A DNA stretch of 64,000 nucleotides from Lentinula raphanica (lineage: Eukaryota > Basidiomycota > Agaricomycetes > Agaricales > Omphalotaceae), in assembly GCA_027919835.1 (NCBI GenBank), contig JANVFP010000033.1, forward strand, positions 434,001-498,000, read 5' to 3'. Positions 31,968-44,433 of the stretch are shown in pieces (within the stretch, counting starts at the first letter, position 1; each line of letters starts with the position of its first letter). The position numbers and the translations under genes are program-made. Below the pieces are notes generated by a model. It saw nothing but the letters and a program-made list of their open reading frames with translations. It made no database searches and was not told the origin of the DNA.

Positions 31968-34894
31968 TCAATGAAACTTGCACCAATCCTCAACGCGTTG
32001 GATGAGGTCTGACTTGTTGCCAGAGGTACTAAGATTTTGGCTGCGGCAGAATGCCTGAAAGAATAGGTAAGTTGAAAGACTACGAAGAGTAGGATCTCCA
32101 ATTTACCTTTAGCTGGTCAACTTTGAACTGGGCGAGATGAGATGATCATGAGCCAATGTGCTAAATCGACGAGCGATCGACTAACCTTTGCGAGTGAGCC
32201 ATCTTCAAACCTGGCCTTCACTTCAACGACACTGATACTTTCAGCTGAACCTCCCTGTTCCGAGACCAAGGTTGTCAGCTTCATAGTTTACTATAAATCA
32301 ACAACTGATTTCTACGAACCGCTTTTCGCTTTGACCCAGTAACAGGGACAACCATAGTCGCACTGTGATCGTTCGCCAACTCGATCTTCCATTCTTTCAG
32401 AAGCTTGCCCGCTTTCTAGATATCTCGGTATGACGACTTGTCCAAGAACAGCGATGTCGAACTCACCGCATGAATAAGGTCAACCCTCGGTTCGGTCAGA
32501 TCTTCAAAAGCGTCTGGATTGAATTCTTCACGGAAAGCACTCGCTTCGAGTTGAGCATAGTGAAAGGCCAAAGCTGTATTTCGTTCCGATTGTAATGACT
32601 TATGAGAATGAGGTTTCTCCGTTTTCGACACACGACGCACCGGGATTGGGATAAGAATCGGGCACGTAGCCAGATTTAATCGTTGTCTTGTTTATCCAAG
32701 CTCGAGCTTTGTCTTTGAGATCATCCGAAGCTATGATACGATGATGAGGATTTTCTGAGAGCATCACAACGAGAAGGTGTACCGATGTAACCCTCTTCTA
32801 TCGGAGCAGAACGAATGTCGTCCGCGAAAGGCAGTGGGATAATATGAAAACCGGCGGGCTCCATCTCATTGACGTCCTCTTCCTTTTGAACAGACTTCAA
32901 GTCAAGATGCCGTCTCGTATAACTTCGTTATCTCACCTGTGGCAGAACTGCGTAGATAGTCGGGGTAGAGTTCCGCCGTAGGACACCTCGAGCGTATCCT
33001 ATCACCTTTTTCTTGATCATTGACTTGAGAAGTGCGGTGAACGTTCGCTTGGAGCCTGCATAGGACTGTAAGGGGAGGAGAGGGTGAGTGGTGGATTGAG
33101 GCCAAGTCGATGATCATGCTCACGCTTTCTTCAGGGTATATGAATAGTGAGTGCTTCACGTTGTCTTCGAATTTGAGCGTGTCACGCGGTTTGAATCCTA
33201 GAAGCTTGAGGCCTGCCAAAAAGGTGTCCGGTTAGGTTTCCATGAAGGACACTTTGTGGAGAGATACACGTACCAGGCTCCAAACCCAACGTACGGAACG
33301 ATCTCATCTCCTCCGCATTGTAGAACGGCTGTAGCTGAATATTCAGTTAAGAACCAACGAAGAAAAGCCAGGATACTTGCCCGTTGACCTGCCTTCACCA
33401 CTTTGATTGCCGCCATGCTATCTGCTTCGGTGTCATCATCGTTGCTGGGAGCAGCAGCGCCGACGACCGCCATCCCGTATACGATATTGGATTTGTCGAT
33501 TTCGGTTTGACGGTCCTGAAGCTTGTAAATAAGCGGAGGTGTTCTGAATACTGAAACACTATGCGGACCTCGTCAAGCTGTCCCGTCTTGACTATCGCAA
33601 CCTCCAAGCGGTCACCCAAGTCCACGAAATACTTGTATTCGCCTTTTTTCTGTTCCGTTACAAGACCATAGCTGGAACGATGGTCAGGATGTGTAAAGAA
33701 GACAGGTATGGACAACATCTACCCCTTCACACCTATTGTGAAATCTTTAGCCAGCTCAAATGGGATGTTGAACAACGCCCGCTTTGTGACTTCCCGAAAC
33801 CTCATCTGGGAGAGCAAATCCTCTATTCTAGATATGGATATTGATTCGCTGAGAACGGATGGATCTGAGTCGTCATCATCAACAAAGGCATTTGTTTGCA
33901 GTATCGACTGTAACACATTCAACTGTCCATCGAAATAGAACAATAACCTCAGTTACTCACGGAGTAGAACTTGGCCACGTCGAAAGGTTTGGTTTCTGTT
34001 TGTATGAAAAAGGGCTCTACAACGACCCCTGCTTGGGCCAGATCCTGAGGGGAGATATGTCTATGGCGGGCATGAGAGGTGTAATATGGGTGCTTACTTC
34101 AAGAGTCGTCTGTGCAGAAATCTTGAGTTGTTTGGAGGAAGGATGAGGATTGTCTTCATCGGTGATGAGGAAGACCCGTTTAGTCGCCGTTTTGGGAGCA
34201 CTGAAAATAGGAATGAACGGGCATACACCGGGCATTGTTTTTCTAAAGCCTACCCGTCACGTATAACCCAGTTGCAGCTCGTGAAAACGTCACCCATAGC
34301 GACGCGAGATTCGGTAGGAGGAAATTGCTTCCGTAGTTCTTCAGGATCTTCCTGAGCACCTAGTTTCTCGTGAGATCGGTTATAACACTTGAGATATGCG
34401 CTCACTATGAAGGAGTTGAATCAATTCTTGTATGACGGGTGCAGATAGGGGACCAATTGGTTGATAGAGAAACATGTTCTTTTTGATTTCTGAGCCTTGG
34501 GTACGTGATTTATCCGGGCGTCGTGTCTTGTTAGCGTGTCAGACTACTCCCGCATAGCACGAACTGTATAAGGCTCACTGTGTTAAACATTAAGATACCA
34601 AAGGAATCGTTCGGTCCTGTGATGACTTTCCGCTTCTGGAGATTCATGGCGCTGTCTAACGCGGCGTAGAGATGACTTGTCATCTTTGATTCGTCTTCAG
34701 GATCCGATCGAAGTTCGAGCATCGAAGGTGAGCAGTCTATGCAGAAGAGTATCACGTCCCTCTTAGCATCGTAAAACTATGGACGAGAATGAGTTTCCCT
34801 TTCACATAAGATTGTGTGAGTAATTTACTGAGTTATCCTGAAGTTCGTCTTCTTCATCGTCGTCAACTCTATTCCAGTCATCATATGGCGCCAT
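31968..34894 (-). CDS. KU70: Ku70, DNA end-binding subunit of non-homologous end joining
   Basis: Nuclear DNA-repair protein that, with Ku80, binds double-strand ends. It starts at 34894 (MAPYDDWNRVDDDEEDELQD) and an intron leads into the vWA domain, FYDAKRDVILFCIDCSPSML. The Ku core follows: SRIEDLLSQMRFREVTKRAL, FELAKDFTIGVKGYGLV, LKLLGFKPRDTLKFEDNVKH and FHIIPLPFADDIRSAPIEEG. The C-terminal arm has LAFHYAQLEASAF. The last exons read FKVDQLK|AFCRSQNLST followed by SGNKSDLIQRVEDWCKFH, the SAP DNA-binding domain. Many short introns. It is divergent with PTPA, 138 bp between start codons. All domains are present. Confidence 0.92.
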
Positions 34895-35032
34895 GGCAAG
34901 AGAAAAGACACGAAGACACGACTTTGGAAAAGGTGAGAAAGAGAGTGGTGAACCGTGACACTGACTCATGATCAACGCGTGGAAGAAGGGCACGTGCTAT
35001 TACCCACCCTCAATTGCTCATCGACATCTTCC

Positions 35033-36571
35033 ATGACATCGACGAACTCTTCACCCCCGTTGCGGAGCGTTTCTCTCTCTGAAATTCATGCCTTTGAACC
35101 ACCAACGAAGAAGATATTTATTGAGGAAGATGTCGAGACTTGGCGTCGGACGCAATCGTACCAGGATCTCAATGTATTCCTTCGAAGACTGAACGAAGCT
35201 GTTGTTGGAATTCAGTTGCCCTGGAGCTCTCAATCGCCCTGGAGCTCTCAATCGCCCAGTCAAGTATCAGAAACCCTCCTCTCTTCGAGATACATCGCTG
35301 ACCTCCTTCTTCAAATAGGCTATATTGAGTATGATCACTCTGATCGATACATTGGATGAATGGATAGACGATATCCCGCCTCTTGACTCGCCGCAAAGAT
35401 TCGGTAACCTTGCCTTTCGTACTTGGGGTGCAAGGTTAGAAGAGGTTTGGTGTTTCTCTCATTGCTTTTGCCTGATTCTCATCTCTGTACAGCGATCAGA
35501 CATCGTGCTAGCTAGACTGCTTCCCGCTGAATATAGCGTACTCATCCCACACCTCAAGCCCCACTTTCTCACTTCTTTCGGCTCTTTTACCAGAATGGAC
35601 TATGGCACCGGTCACGAAACTTCCTTCGCTATGTTTCTCCTGTCTTTGACCCTCACACGCTTTTTCGTGCCTGAGGTCGATGAAGAACGTGAGCTAGTGC
35701 TCAGAGTGTTCGTCCGATATCTCCGCCTTTGCTGGAGACTTCAGGATGTTTACCGTTTGGAGCCTGCTGGCAGTCATGGGGTCTGGGGTCTTGATGATTC
35801 GCACTTCTTGGGATATATTTTTGGTAGCGGTCAACTGCGAGGTTCTCAGTTTCTCCTTTGCTCGAAATCGACTCTGGTTCTGACGTCGTTGATTTCTCAG
35901 CTCAGGATGAAATTCCAGTATCGGCCGTTCTGCGCCCCCCTTTGCCACCATCCAATCTATACTTCATGATGATTATGCGTATCCACGAAGTCAAACACGG
36001 TCCATTTCACGAACACTCATCTCAGCTTCACTCGATCGCAGTCGGTGTACCGAACTGGACCAAGGTTAATTCCGGCTTATTCAAAATGTACGAGGTGAGT
36101 TCTGTTCCCGCGCTTCCTTGTATGATCAAGCATTAATCTTTTCAAACAGGCTGAAGTTCTTGGTAAAAGAGTCGTCGTGCAGCACATTCCTCTTGGTGGT
36201 CTTCTACCCTGGAAAGACGGATCTCCTCATAACTCAGCGCAGGCTCGCACCACGCCTTCAGATGGCACGCTATACTCGGGCTCTGCAGCAACACAAGCAC
36301 CTTGGGCTCAAACTCCCAATAATCGATACAACACAAATGCAATAGACTCGCCTGTGACCTTGCCGCCTTGGTCTTCCGGGCTTCCGTCATCAATGTCGAT
36401 ACCTCCACGGCAGTCATACAAAGATGTTTACTCTTCCTCGCAGGCCTCCATGCCTCCGCCGCGCTCAACTAGCGGAGGAATCAGAGGGTTCAAAGATTCA
36501 CAGCCTGTATGTTCGTCTCTATCTGCCTTTTCAATGATCTGACACTGACTTGGATTTAGCCTACCGGCTAG
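35033..36571 (+). CDS. RRD: PTPA, serine/threonine protein phosphatase 2A activator
   Basis: Peptidyl-prolyl isomerase-like activator of PP2A (yeast Rrd1/Rrd2). Landmarks in order: PTKKIFIEEDVETWRRTQSY, LLDTLDEWIDDIPPLDSP-type segment, RFGNLAFRTWGARLEE, FGSFTRMDYGTGHETSFAMF, FVRYLRLCWRLQDVYRLEPA, GSHGVWGLDDSHFLGYIFGS, NLYFMMIMRIHEVKHGPFHE and LGKRVVVQHIPLGGLLPW. A long Ser/Pro-rich tail follows, ending RGFKDSQP|PTG after the last intron. ATG 35033 is the first in-frame ATG; the frame is open upstream only from a GTG. The paralog type (Rrd1 or Rrd2) is not resolved. Confidence 0.92.
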
Positions 36572-37102
36572 ATCGAAGTGCCAGCGGTCCAGCACTTATA
36601 CCCAACTACTACACAAACTCAACGTCAACCTTAATGTCGACATGGAATCTATCTCAGCGTATCATTTGCATCATGTATTCACTGTGCTCTTCATTGTGTA
36701 TAACGTACTTCCACGAGTTCTTTCTTGCGTCTACGATACTGTTGCTTCAGCCCATGATGACGTGCAATTCTGTCCACGATAGCCACACTCAAATCCTGCC
36801 ACTTCTCGTGATGCAGATCGTAGGATTTCACTCCATCGTAAGCGGAGCATAAGCTCAGGCATTTACACTCGCGAGATGTTTTGCCAGAGCAGAATTAGTC
36901 TGCTTATTCTTTTATTGGAATAGGTGATAGTGGTAGAATTACGGATGCTTGCTTCGGTAATACAGTGGACCGACATGATGCGAAAATGTGTAACACAAGA
37001 GAAAGTAACATGAAAAACATAGCGATAGATGTGTGCAGTGCATGCGAATTGGAAAAATAACGAGGATGGATAGCGTTTGAAGGGTTTCAATCACCAGCAT
37101 GA
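36572..37102. other. Convergent intergenic region
   Basis: Between the 3' ends of PTPA and TFIIA. Frames here have no ATG-based coding logic. Confidence 0.5.
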
Positions 37103-38284
37103 TCACCATTCAAATTCTCTAGGTACGGAATGAGTGAGTGAAAGGTTGAATGAATAATGTTGGGATGAATGAACGTACCCTGTACATTTAGAGAACAGGT
37201 AATCTTTTCCATTAACATGTATCATCCCGTCTTTCAAAATACATTTCCATTTGTTCTTAACTCGAGCAACCTGGCGCAGAAAGTCAGTCCATCATTTGAA
37301 AGGACTAGATCCAACGCACCTTGTCATAAGTACAAAATACAATGTCCGTCTCACCTACGGCACCATCGTCTGCTTCCTCTTCATCTCCTGTGTCCGAGTC
37401 GTCTAAATCACTATTGATTGCTTCCGGGTCTTCAGAAGTACTAGTTGACGCTTGCGGCTGTGGCAGAGATGGATGTGTGGACCGTGGCGCGTATGGTGGC
37501 GGAGTTTGAGAATCTTCATCGGATTCGTCTTCAGATGGTCCATCAAGCTGAGGAATGCGACCCGCACTACCTCCGCCACCGGTATGGTTACCTGACGGAG
37601 CGGACGGGGCAGCCATTGGCACAGGAGGAGCCGGAGAAATGTTTGTCGGCGGAACGTATGGTCGGCCGAGCGGGACACCCGCACCGTTGGCAGTCATGGT
37701 TTGCACGGGTGGCGGTCCTGGAGGGAAAGAGAGTATACTGGTTTGGCCACCGTATTGAGGAACCGCGGGTTGACGAGAGCCGTTGATAGCGGGACCAGGG
37801 AGGTGGGGAAGTGCGAACGCCATCTGAGGAGCAGTCTGAAGCATGTAGCGAGTGTCTATAGGCTCTGCTTTTACGCCTGGGTGCGAAGGTTGACCGGTAT
37901 AGGTGTGGGGTGGTGGTGCGTACGGTGCATGAGCAGGAATCATATGCATAGTAGTCTGAGCTTGGTACATTTGCTGAGGCGCTTGAGGTACATGCACTAC
38001 TTCGAAATCAGCGACATGGGAGTTGATGATTTTGTTCTCCCATTTCTAGATAGCGAAAAATGAGTTTCTCGAAGCATCCTCCTCTTGCCACTTTCAACTT
38101 ACTCGCTGTAACTCAGCAAGAACTTCTTCAGAAACACCATACTCTTCGAACTCGGGCTTGATAGCAGCCACAACATCATCAATTACCGCACGATAGACAT
38201 TGGGCTCCAGAAAACAGAGTCATTTCAACCTGAGAAGCAGCTACATCCAGAAAGGTTGTAGCTCACCACAATTTTATTGGACAT
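37103..38284 (-). CDS. TOA1: TFIIA large (alpha/beta) subunit
   Basis: General transcription factor subunit that stabilises TBP on the TATA box. The first exons splice to MSNKIVPNVYRAVIDDVVAA followed by EEYGVSEEVLAELQRKWENK, the N-terminal four-helix-bundle half. A Pro/Gln/Gly-rich spacer follows (about residues 55-230), then an acidic stretch (EDPEAINSDLDDSDTGDEEE). The beta-barrel half is DIVFCTYDKVARVKNKWKCI, LKDGMIHVNGKDYLFSKCTG, and after a last intron EFEW and stop at 37103, the canonical C-terminus. Both conserved halves are intact. Confidence 0.93.
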
Positions 38285-38696
38285 TTTCAGCGACGCTGAA
38301 CGCTGGCTAAGGCACGACGACGACGACGAGACTCAGCTGCGGACAGGTGGTGGGAAGAAAAAGAGCGCAACAGCCTTATATACCAAATGACATTTGCCTC
38401 CCTAGGGTAGATTGAAACTCCGCAACCGGCAAAAGCCGAGAGCGCACGGACCAGGTAGTACGCGCGGCGCCACCACCAATGACTTCACGAAATCAATTTT
38501 TATCACAAACCTCCATGTTACAACCGCATTTTCTAATTTCTGTGGTGCTCTTGTGGCTCTTCGTAAATTGACAAATGACGCTGCACGCTCCAGGATAATG
38601 ACGTTGGACATCGTCTGAACAATTCATAAACCGCACAAAGTTTCTTCCAAGGTTCCCTCACATTCTATCTTTGCAACAACATACATACCTCTTACG

Positions 38697-39260
38697 ATGC
38701 CTTTGTTCAAACAAAACTCTCGTGAACCTTCTCCTCCTCCTCAAGAAGAGTCCACTCGCAAGGGTACTCTTTTTGGACGTCGCCAGCGTTCTACTTCCCC
38801 TGCTCGCTCGAACAACACCCATCATACGAGGAACAGCTCCGACTCTGATAGTCTCGGTCGAGCCGGCAGCACTCGTAGCGGCGGACTCTTTGGTGGACGC
38901 ATCGGTGGTAAAGGCTTCCCACATAATGGTATTTCTTATCTCTGTCTAGGTATCATCGTACACATATTGACCAATCCATCTAGATCCTAGTATCATGGCC
39001 GCTCGCCAGAAAGTCTCTGAAGCCGAAGATTCTGAAAAGGCCGCAGATCACGCTCTACAACAAGCTAGGGCCAGCGTGAAGGCGGCGAGAGATCATGTCA
39101 AGTTCCTTGAGAAAGAAGCCGAGGATGAGTAAGTTCATCTTTTCTCTAACTGCTATAGCTACTCCAATATATCTTTCGCAGTGCCCATCGTGCCAGGCTC
39201 AAGCAAGCCGAAGCCAAGGTCGTCAGCAGGTCCGCTCGTGGATTAGGCCGTCACGGTTAG
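38697..39260 (+). CDS. Small conserved coiled-coil protein
   Basis: Three exons joined in phase. It starts MPLFKQNSREPSPPPQEEST, with a basic Ser/Pro-rich N-half (GTLFGRRQRSTSPARSNN). After an intron come DPSIMAARQKVSEAEDSEKA and ALQQARASVKAARDHVKFLE, an Ala/Lys/Glu heptad-rich coiled coil, and after a second intron DAHRARLKQAEAKVVSRSAR then GLGRHG and stop. I recognise the pattern (LFGRR..., coiled coil, SxSARGLGRHG end) from short basidiomycete hypothetical proteins of unknown function. It is divergent from TFIIA (412 bp apart). Confidence 0.72.
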
Positions 39261-40011
39261 ATTTTTATACATACCTCATGCCACCGCCGTTGTGTTGACG
39301 GAGGAGAGTTATACCGACGATGCACGACGAATAATCAAAATCTCGAACTAATACTATCTGAAACTGTATGTTAACATCAAATCATGTATTCTACTTACCC
39401 TTCTTTATATACCCAAACCCCGAACCTTCGTGTCTTCTCTCGTTTGAGTCGTTCAGGGAGTCTGCATGCCTTTGCACCAGAAGTGAACAAGCAAATACTA
39501 CGGGTTCCTCAAACTTACTGTTCAATAATCTTTGCAAGCGAAGCGAAGCCAATGACTTCATGTGTGGACCGTAGAGCAGATGCGCTCAGAAGGTGCACTC
39601 AGAGAGAGTTGAACTCGATTCAATCCTCGAACTCTAATCGTTTCCTCAGCAAGTCTTGAGACTAGTTTATCTGGTTTTTGAGCGTTATGATGAGTCTAGA
39701 TCTCAAGCTTTATTCATTTGGGGGAGATTTTGGGATCAGGAATGTGATTTGGACGTGCTCATAACTTGCTCTGTGAGTTTTGTTCTTCATACTGATACTA
39801 TCGCTACTCAACTAGGATTAGGCTTCGCCACCGTGCCACGGTGAATATCTTGTTTAGTACGTATCAGGATGGGAAGCTGTGAAGCTGTGAAGTAAACTAA
39901 ACTTACTAAAGCGAGTCAAGCGTCATCACTTTGTGGCTTGAATGCTCAAGGCATTGGTATAAATGATTTCATTGGCATCAGTACAAATTCCACTCCACTT
40001 CATCTCAAACG
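39261..40011. other. Intergenic with a TATA box for the next gene
   Basis: No gene. TATAAATG at 39958-39965 lies 54 bp before the ATG at 40012. Confidence 0.5.
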
Positions 40012-41085
40012 ATGAGCACATATAGTGCCTCAGAATCCAGCAGCATATTCACCAGTCGGGGAACGTGTAGTTCGTCATCGACCATTCCAGGACTTGGTTA
40101 TTATTCTGGCAAAGTCATTGAACGCCTTGGTTCTGCGGTAGTCAATGGAGTGGATGCCATTCTCATTCGACACAGACTAGCTCAGATCAAGGCCAAACTT
40201 GGTCCAAAGTCTGATGGTATAGCCAAGGCTGGTGTCGTTAAAACCCTGTATGATGATTTACTCGAATTGTCTCGGTATGTCCTCTACCTTTATGATACAT
40301 ACATCATCATTGATTCCTACCTTTAGTCCAATATACGGTTTATCTATACGGACACAAGCATTCCAGGTAATCATGAGCAAAGTTGGAGGCATGGTTTTCG
40401 AAGACTTAGCACAAGCCGTAGCTGATTGGTCACCCTCGGAATCGTACAATCTCCTGAAGACCATGATGGCGTGTTTACATCTGGATACGAGGTGTGTCTT
40501 TACCTAAAATATTTCGCTATACCCTCTGAATAATGCTGGTGAAGCCACTCTCAGATTCAAGCAATGAACATTACGGATGAAACTAAGACACCTGCACATT
40601 TGAGCAGACTTCTTGCTGCTGGTAACGATGGCTATAAGAGTCATTTACCATTTTTCTCATCGGAAAATGTCTCCCCAAGGAGTTTTGCCATGCCCCTCCT
40701 CTTATTCATTGCACTTTTAGTGGCTTTGAGCTCAAAATCTTCGTTCTCAAGACTCGTCACCGAAGCAGGTCTTCCCTCCTTCATTAACAACTTCTATCCC
40801 ACTATCTCAATAGCGCCACTCGAACAACGGAGATACTTGTATCCAGCTTGTTTGACGATACAGGCCCTCCTCGAGGTTTTGGACACTGAAATTGATTCCC
40901 TTTCTATACCCCGGTTGAAATGCATCCTCGATGGGACTTTCCACCAATCTACTCCCAGTCATTTCACTGTTTCACAACACGATTGGCCCGAATCCATGGG
41001 ACCACTAAGGGTGTTCATTTTTATCACAGCCCGAAATTTCTGGTTGGAAGAACTTGAACTTCTAGGAATTGCAGTATCGCGTTAA
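40012..41085 (+). CDS. Hypothetical protein, unknown family
   Basis: Three exons join in phase: 40012-40274, 40327-40491 and 40545-41085, giving about 322 residues. It starts MSTYSASESSSIFTSRGTCS, Ser-rich. The body has GLGYYSGKVIERLGSAVVNG, VKTLYDDLLELSRPIYGLSI and FEDLAQAVADWSPSESYNLL. A hydrophobic segment, FAMPLLLFIALLVALSS, could be a membrane helix. The end is RNFWLEELELLGIAVSR. I do not recognise the family. A TATA box and clean splice sites support a real gene. Confidence 0.6.
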
Positions 41086-41554
41086 TAACGAGCAGTGTGT
41101 AGCTGCCCGCTTGCCACCGTCATCCAGCCTCCCTCAGAGGGAAGAACGGAGAGGTGGGGACAGAGAGGATATTTAGCGACTAGTGCAGAAGTGGAGAATC
41201 TGTCAAGATCTTGGAGAGCTGAACAGGGTCACCGAGATAGCAGCCCCAAGGTGATCTCAGGATGAAACAGCAGTGTCTTAGTGGCCACCGTTACCCACTG
41301 TTACCTATCACTTGGCTTCAGGGGTTTGAGACAGCAGCCTGGAGTCAAGGCCGTAATTTTGTTCCTACGTGGAAGGAAGAGGTTACTTCACATATGAACG
41401 GATGCCTTTTGGACTCACTGGAGCACCTTCAGCGGTGGCCATTCTAGTGTAATTCAGAGTAGAAATACTTTGAACTTGATAATGAGTGGTGTTGGATACC
41501 TTTCTGTATAATAGTACATGCTCTTTAGCTTCTCTATGACAGCCGCCCTACATT
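41086..41554. other. Convergent intergenic region
   Basis: Between the 3' ends of the unknown gene and HEM13; nothing notable. Confidence 0.5.
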
Positions 41555-42699
41555 CTAAACCCATTCCCTTGGTTCCTTCAAAACCCTGACCAGCTTACCC
41601 TCTTCCGTCTCCTCGTCTACACCAAGTTCCGACATATACTCCCACCTCGCCGTCTCCGGTAAACTCATGAGTATACTCTCCACTCTCGCTCCAGGCGTCA
41701 TCAGACCGAATTTGGTACCCCGATCGATAACAAGGTTGAACTCAACATAACGCCCTCGTCGAATGAGTTGCCACCTTCTCTGTGCATCCGTATACGGTGT
41801 CTTTGCACGTTGTTCGACTATAGGTACATACGCCGGGACGAACGCGGCTCCGAGACTCTGTACGAATGCGAACAGCGAATCGACCGTACGAGGGTGATCA
41901 GGTGGGTTATCTGGCAGACGAGTGTGTGGTCCATCGTGTAAATCATCGAAGAAGATGCCTCCAATCCCTCTCGATTCGTTACGATGAGGGATATAGAAAT
42001 ATTCATCGCACCAATTCTTCAAAGCAGGGTATATATCTGGCGAAAAAGCATCGCAGGCAGTTTTATGAGTTTGGTGGAAATGGCTCGCATCGGATTCATA
42101 TAGATAGGAAGGTGTCAAGTCTGAGCCTCCGCCGAACCACCATGCGAGAACTTTTGGATCGGAGTTGGGAGAGTTCGCGGTAGCGATCGCAGGTTCTGTT
42201 ATCTCGAAGTACCTATAATTCGCATGACACGTCGGAGCGTGTGGGTTTTTAGGATGAATCACTAGACTGAGTCCAGCTGCGAAGAAGGGCAAACCACCGG
42301 GGGCATCTTCTGGAAGAGGAATCGTCGCGTGATCTGCGCGCATCTGCTTGATGGCTGGAGGAGGAAGAGTGCCATGGACGATGGAGATATTGACACCAGC
42401 TTTTTCGAGGACGAACTCTGATGATGGTTTCGAAGAATCAATCAACGACCCAACTCAGATCAGAGAGAAATCTACGTACCTTTAGACCCCGCATCCGTTG
42501 GAACAGCAAAAACACAAGATTGCCCCATACCTCCTTCGGGCCTTATCCAGCTATCCCTCTGGAATTTCGGAGCATCGGGGTCGAGGTTCTCAAGCGCCTG
42601 GACGATTTCGTCTTGCAAAGAACGGATCCATGTTTCCATTCTAGAGCGCATCGTATGTTTTTGTGGAGAATCTCCTTGAGCTAAGGCTGGAGAGGACAT
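41555..42699 (-). CDS. HEM13: Coproporphyrinogen III oxidase (oxygen-dependent)
   Basis: Heme biosynthesis enzyme that decarboxylates coproporphyrinogen III to protoporphyrinogen IX using O2. It starts at 42699 ([20 protein letters not shown]). One intron (about 42418-42478) joins GSK to [20 protein letters not shown]. Signature motifs are [64 protein letters not shown] and [20 protein letters not shown]. It ends [15 protein letters not shown]. The whole domain is present with the usual length. Heme synthesis links it functionally, though not by operon, to the iron-uptake genes in this window. Confidence 0.95.
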
Positions 42700-43593
42700 C
42701 GTGGTAGAGGTATTAGTTTGCGAAAGCGACGCATCGTAAAATAAGTGGGAGGGAAAACGAGAAAACGAGTTTTGATTGGTTGACTACGCTACATTAAGAA
42801 GTTCTCGACAGAGCTGGACCGGTCCGAGTGTTGTCCCGACTAGGCCGAATGTTGGCATCAGATACTCTACAGACTCTACCCTCCTCCATCGTGTCTCCAC
42901 GAGGAAAAAGCATCAAGCCTGCGCTAAGCAACAGTATATGCGAGTAGAAGAAACAGCATGATTCTTGAGCAACATTGCAAGAACTTGGAAGGGATATTCT
43001 GCGTGTGATGTAGAACGTTCCGCGCTACTCATACTGACTTCCGATGAGCTCCTTTCCACAGTGGGCCATTTCATTGTTTCGGAAGATTTTCATCACAGAG
43101 TCCCGGCATTGAGCTTGAACGCAGCGGCATAGTTAAATCCCCTACCTCTTCCAGCTTCTTCCGCTGGTAAGAATTGATCAAACGGGTCGAGGGCTGTGTC
43201 TCGGGGCTATCTCGACCGAGGGCTTTGCGCCTCGGGACGAAGAGCCAGGTTATCTTCTGTCTGTTACTTACTACCATGACCCCTCCTCTTTGTTACTACC
43301 AAAAACGCTACGTTATGCTTGAGTTCCAAGCATTATAGTGAGTACCAGCGTCAAAATCAGTCACCAAGATTCATACGCTGAAGTTCAAACTTCCTTGAAC
43401 AGATTCCTACTTTCGGACTCTCCATAACTCAAAACAATTTGCTGCTGTACGACTTGACTATCTTTGCTACTGATCGAATATCGCAGTGAATTTGCCGGTC
43501 AAATTACTCGACTGTTCCGTTCAATAGTAAGCAGAATGTTTTCTAGGCCCAAGGCAACGTTTTCATTGTTCACAGAAAACACCCTCCTCAACC
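42700..43593. other. Intergenic upstream of HEM13
   Basis: No supported gene or repeat. Confidence 0.5.
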
Positions 43594-44251
43594 ATGCTAC
43601 CTCAGCTTCCTTCAGCTCTCAGAATTCGACTCTTCTTCGTACTATTCGCCCTTGTTCCAACTCTACTAAATCTCAATGTGGTTGCTGTTCCCATACGCGA
43701 CACCCCGGAAAGTAGACGTGAGGACATATCCCCCTCTTCATTTTCTGATCGAATCTAATCAAGAACATACTTGATACGCGGACTACTATTCTCAGACTTG
43801 GATGGGACTCTGAAGGGTTACCTGCTCTTTTCTTCGGGCTCGACTATGGACTCTCAGCTCATCGCGATCATACCGGTCGCCTGTGCGTTATGCGTACCCC
43901 ATTCCCAAAGGATAAGAAAAACGCACCCATCATGCGACGCACTATGAATCTTGGACCAAATTCACAGCCTCTTGTAGCGTATTCGATAGCCGTCTCCAGA
44001 AACAATATCGATTAAAGCGCATGGAGAATCTCGAGGCGCTTGCCAAGATCGTCGCTGAACATAGCATTCCCATCATCGGCGATAGTATCGACTTTATAGA
44101 TGCTGTACTCGTTTACATGACGCGTATTCCTACTCACGACAAAGAGCATGGAAATGTAGTCGTGAAAGCCGATCTCCTATCAGAATGGAATGCTTTGAAA
44201 CCGAAGTTGAAGAAGGATCTTGGGCTCACTGGACCTGCAGTGTTACTATGA
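43594..44251 (+). CDS. Possible small protein gene, exon structure unresolved
   Basis: Weak call. An ATG at 43594 opens a hydrophobic, signal-like N-terminus (MLPQLPSALRIRLFFVLFAL). A later open exon reads MENLEALAKIVAEHSIPIIG then DSIDFIDAVLVYMTRIPTHD, ending GLTGPAVLL with stop at 44251. Between them at least two introns are needed, and more than one set of splice sites keeps the frame open. I do not recognise the product. Confidence 0.3.
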
Positions 44252-44433
44252 CTAGTGGTGGTCGTCATGTAACAGGCTGGAGTATGTACATTGTACTACT
44301 GTTTTCAAACTTTAGATCAAGTAAAAGTACAAACCTGTCTACAAGAGTCGAACGGGCAGAGAAGAAAACAGGCCGAAGTTCGGCACAAATAACTCCAATT
44401 ACAGCCGAACATCACTTCACCTTCCCCCCGACG

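Noticed and set aside
37445..38063. Plus-strand frames over the TFIIA gene
   Set aside because: They overlap the Pro/Gly-rich spacer of the minus-strand gene and have no independent support.
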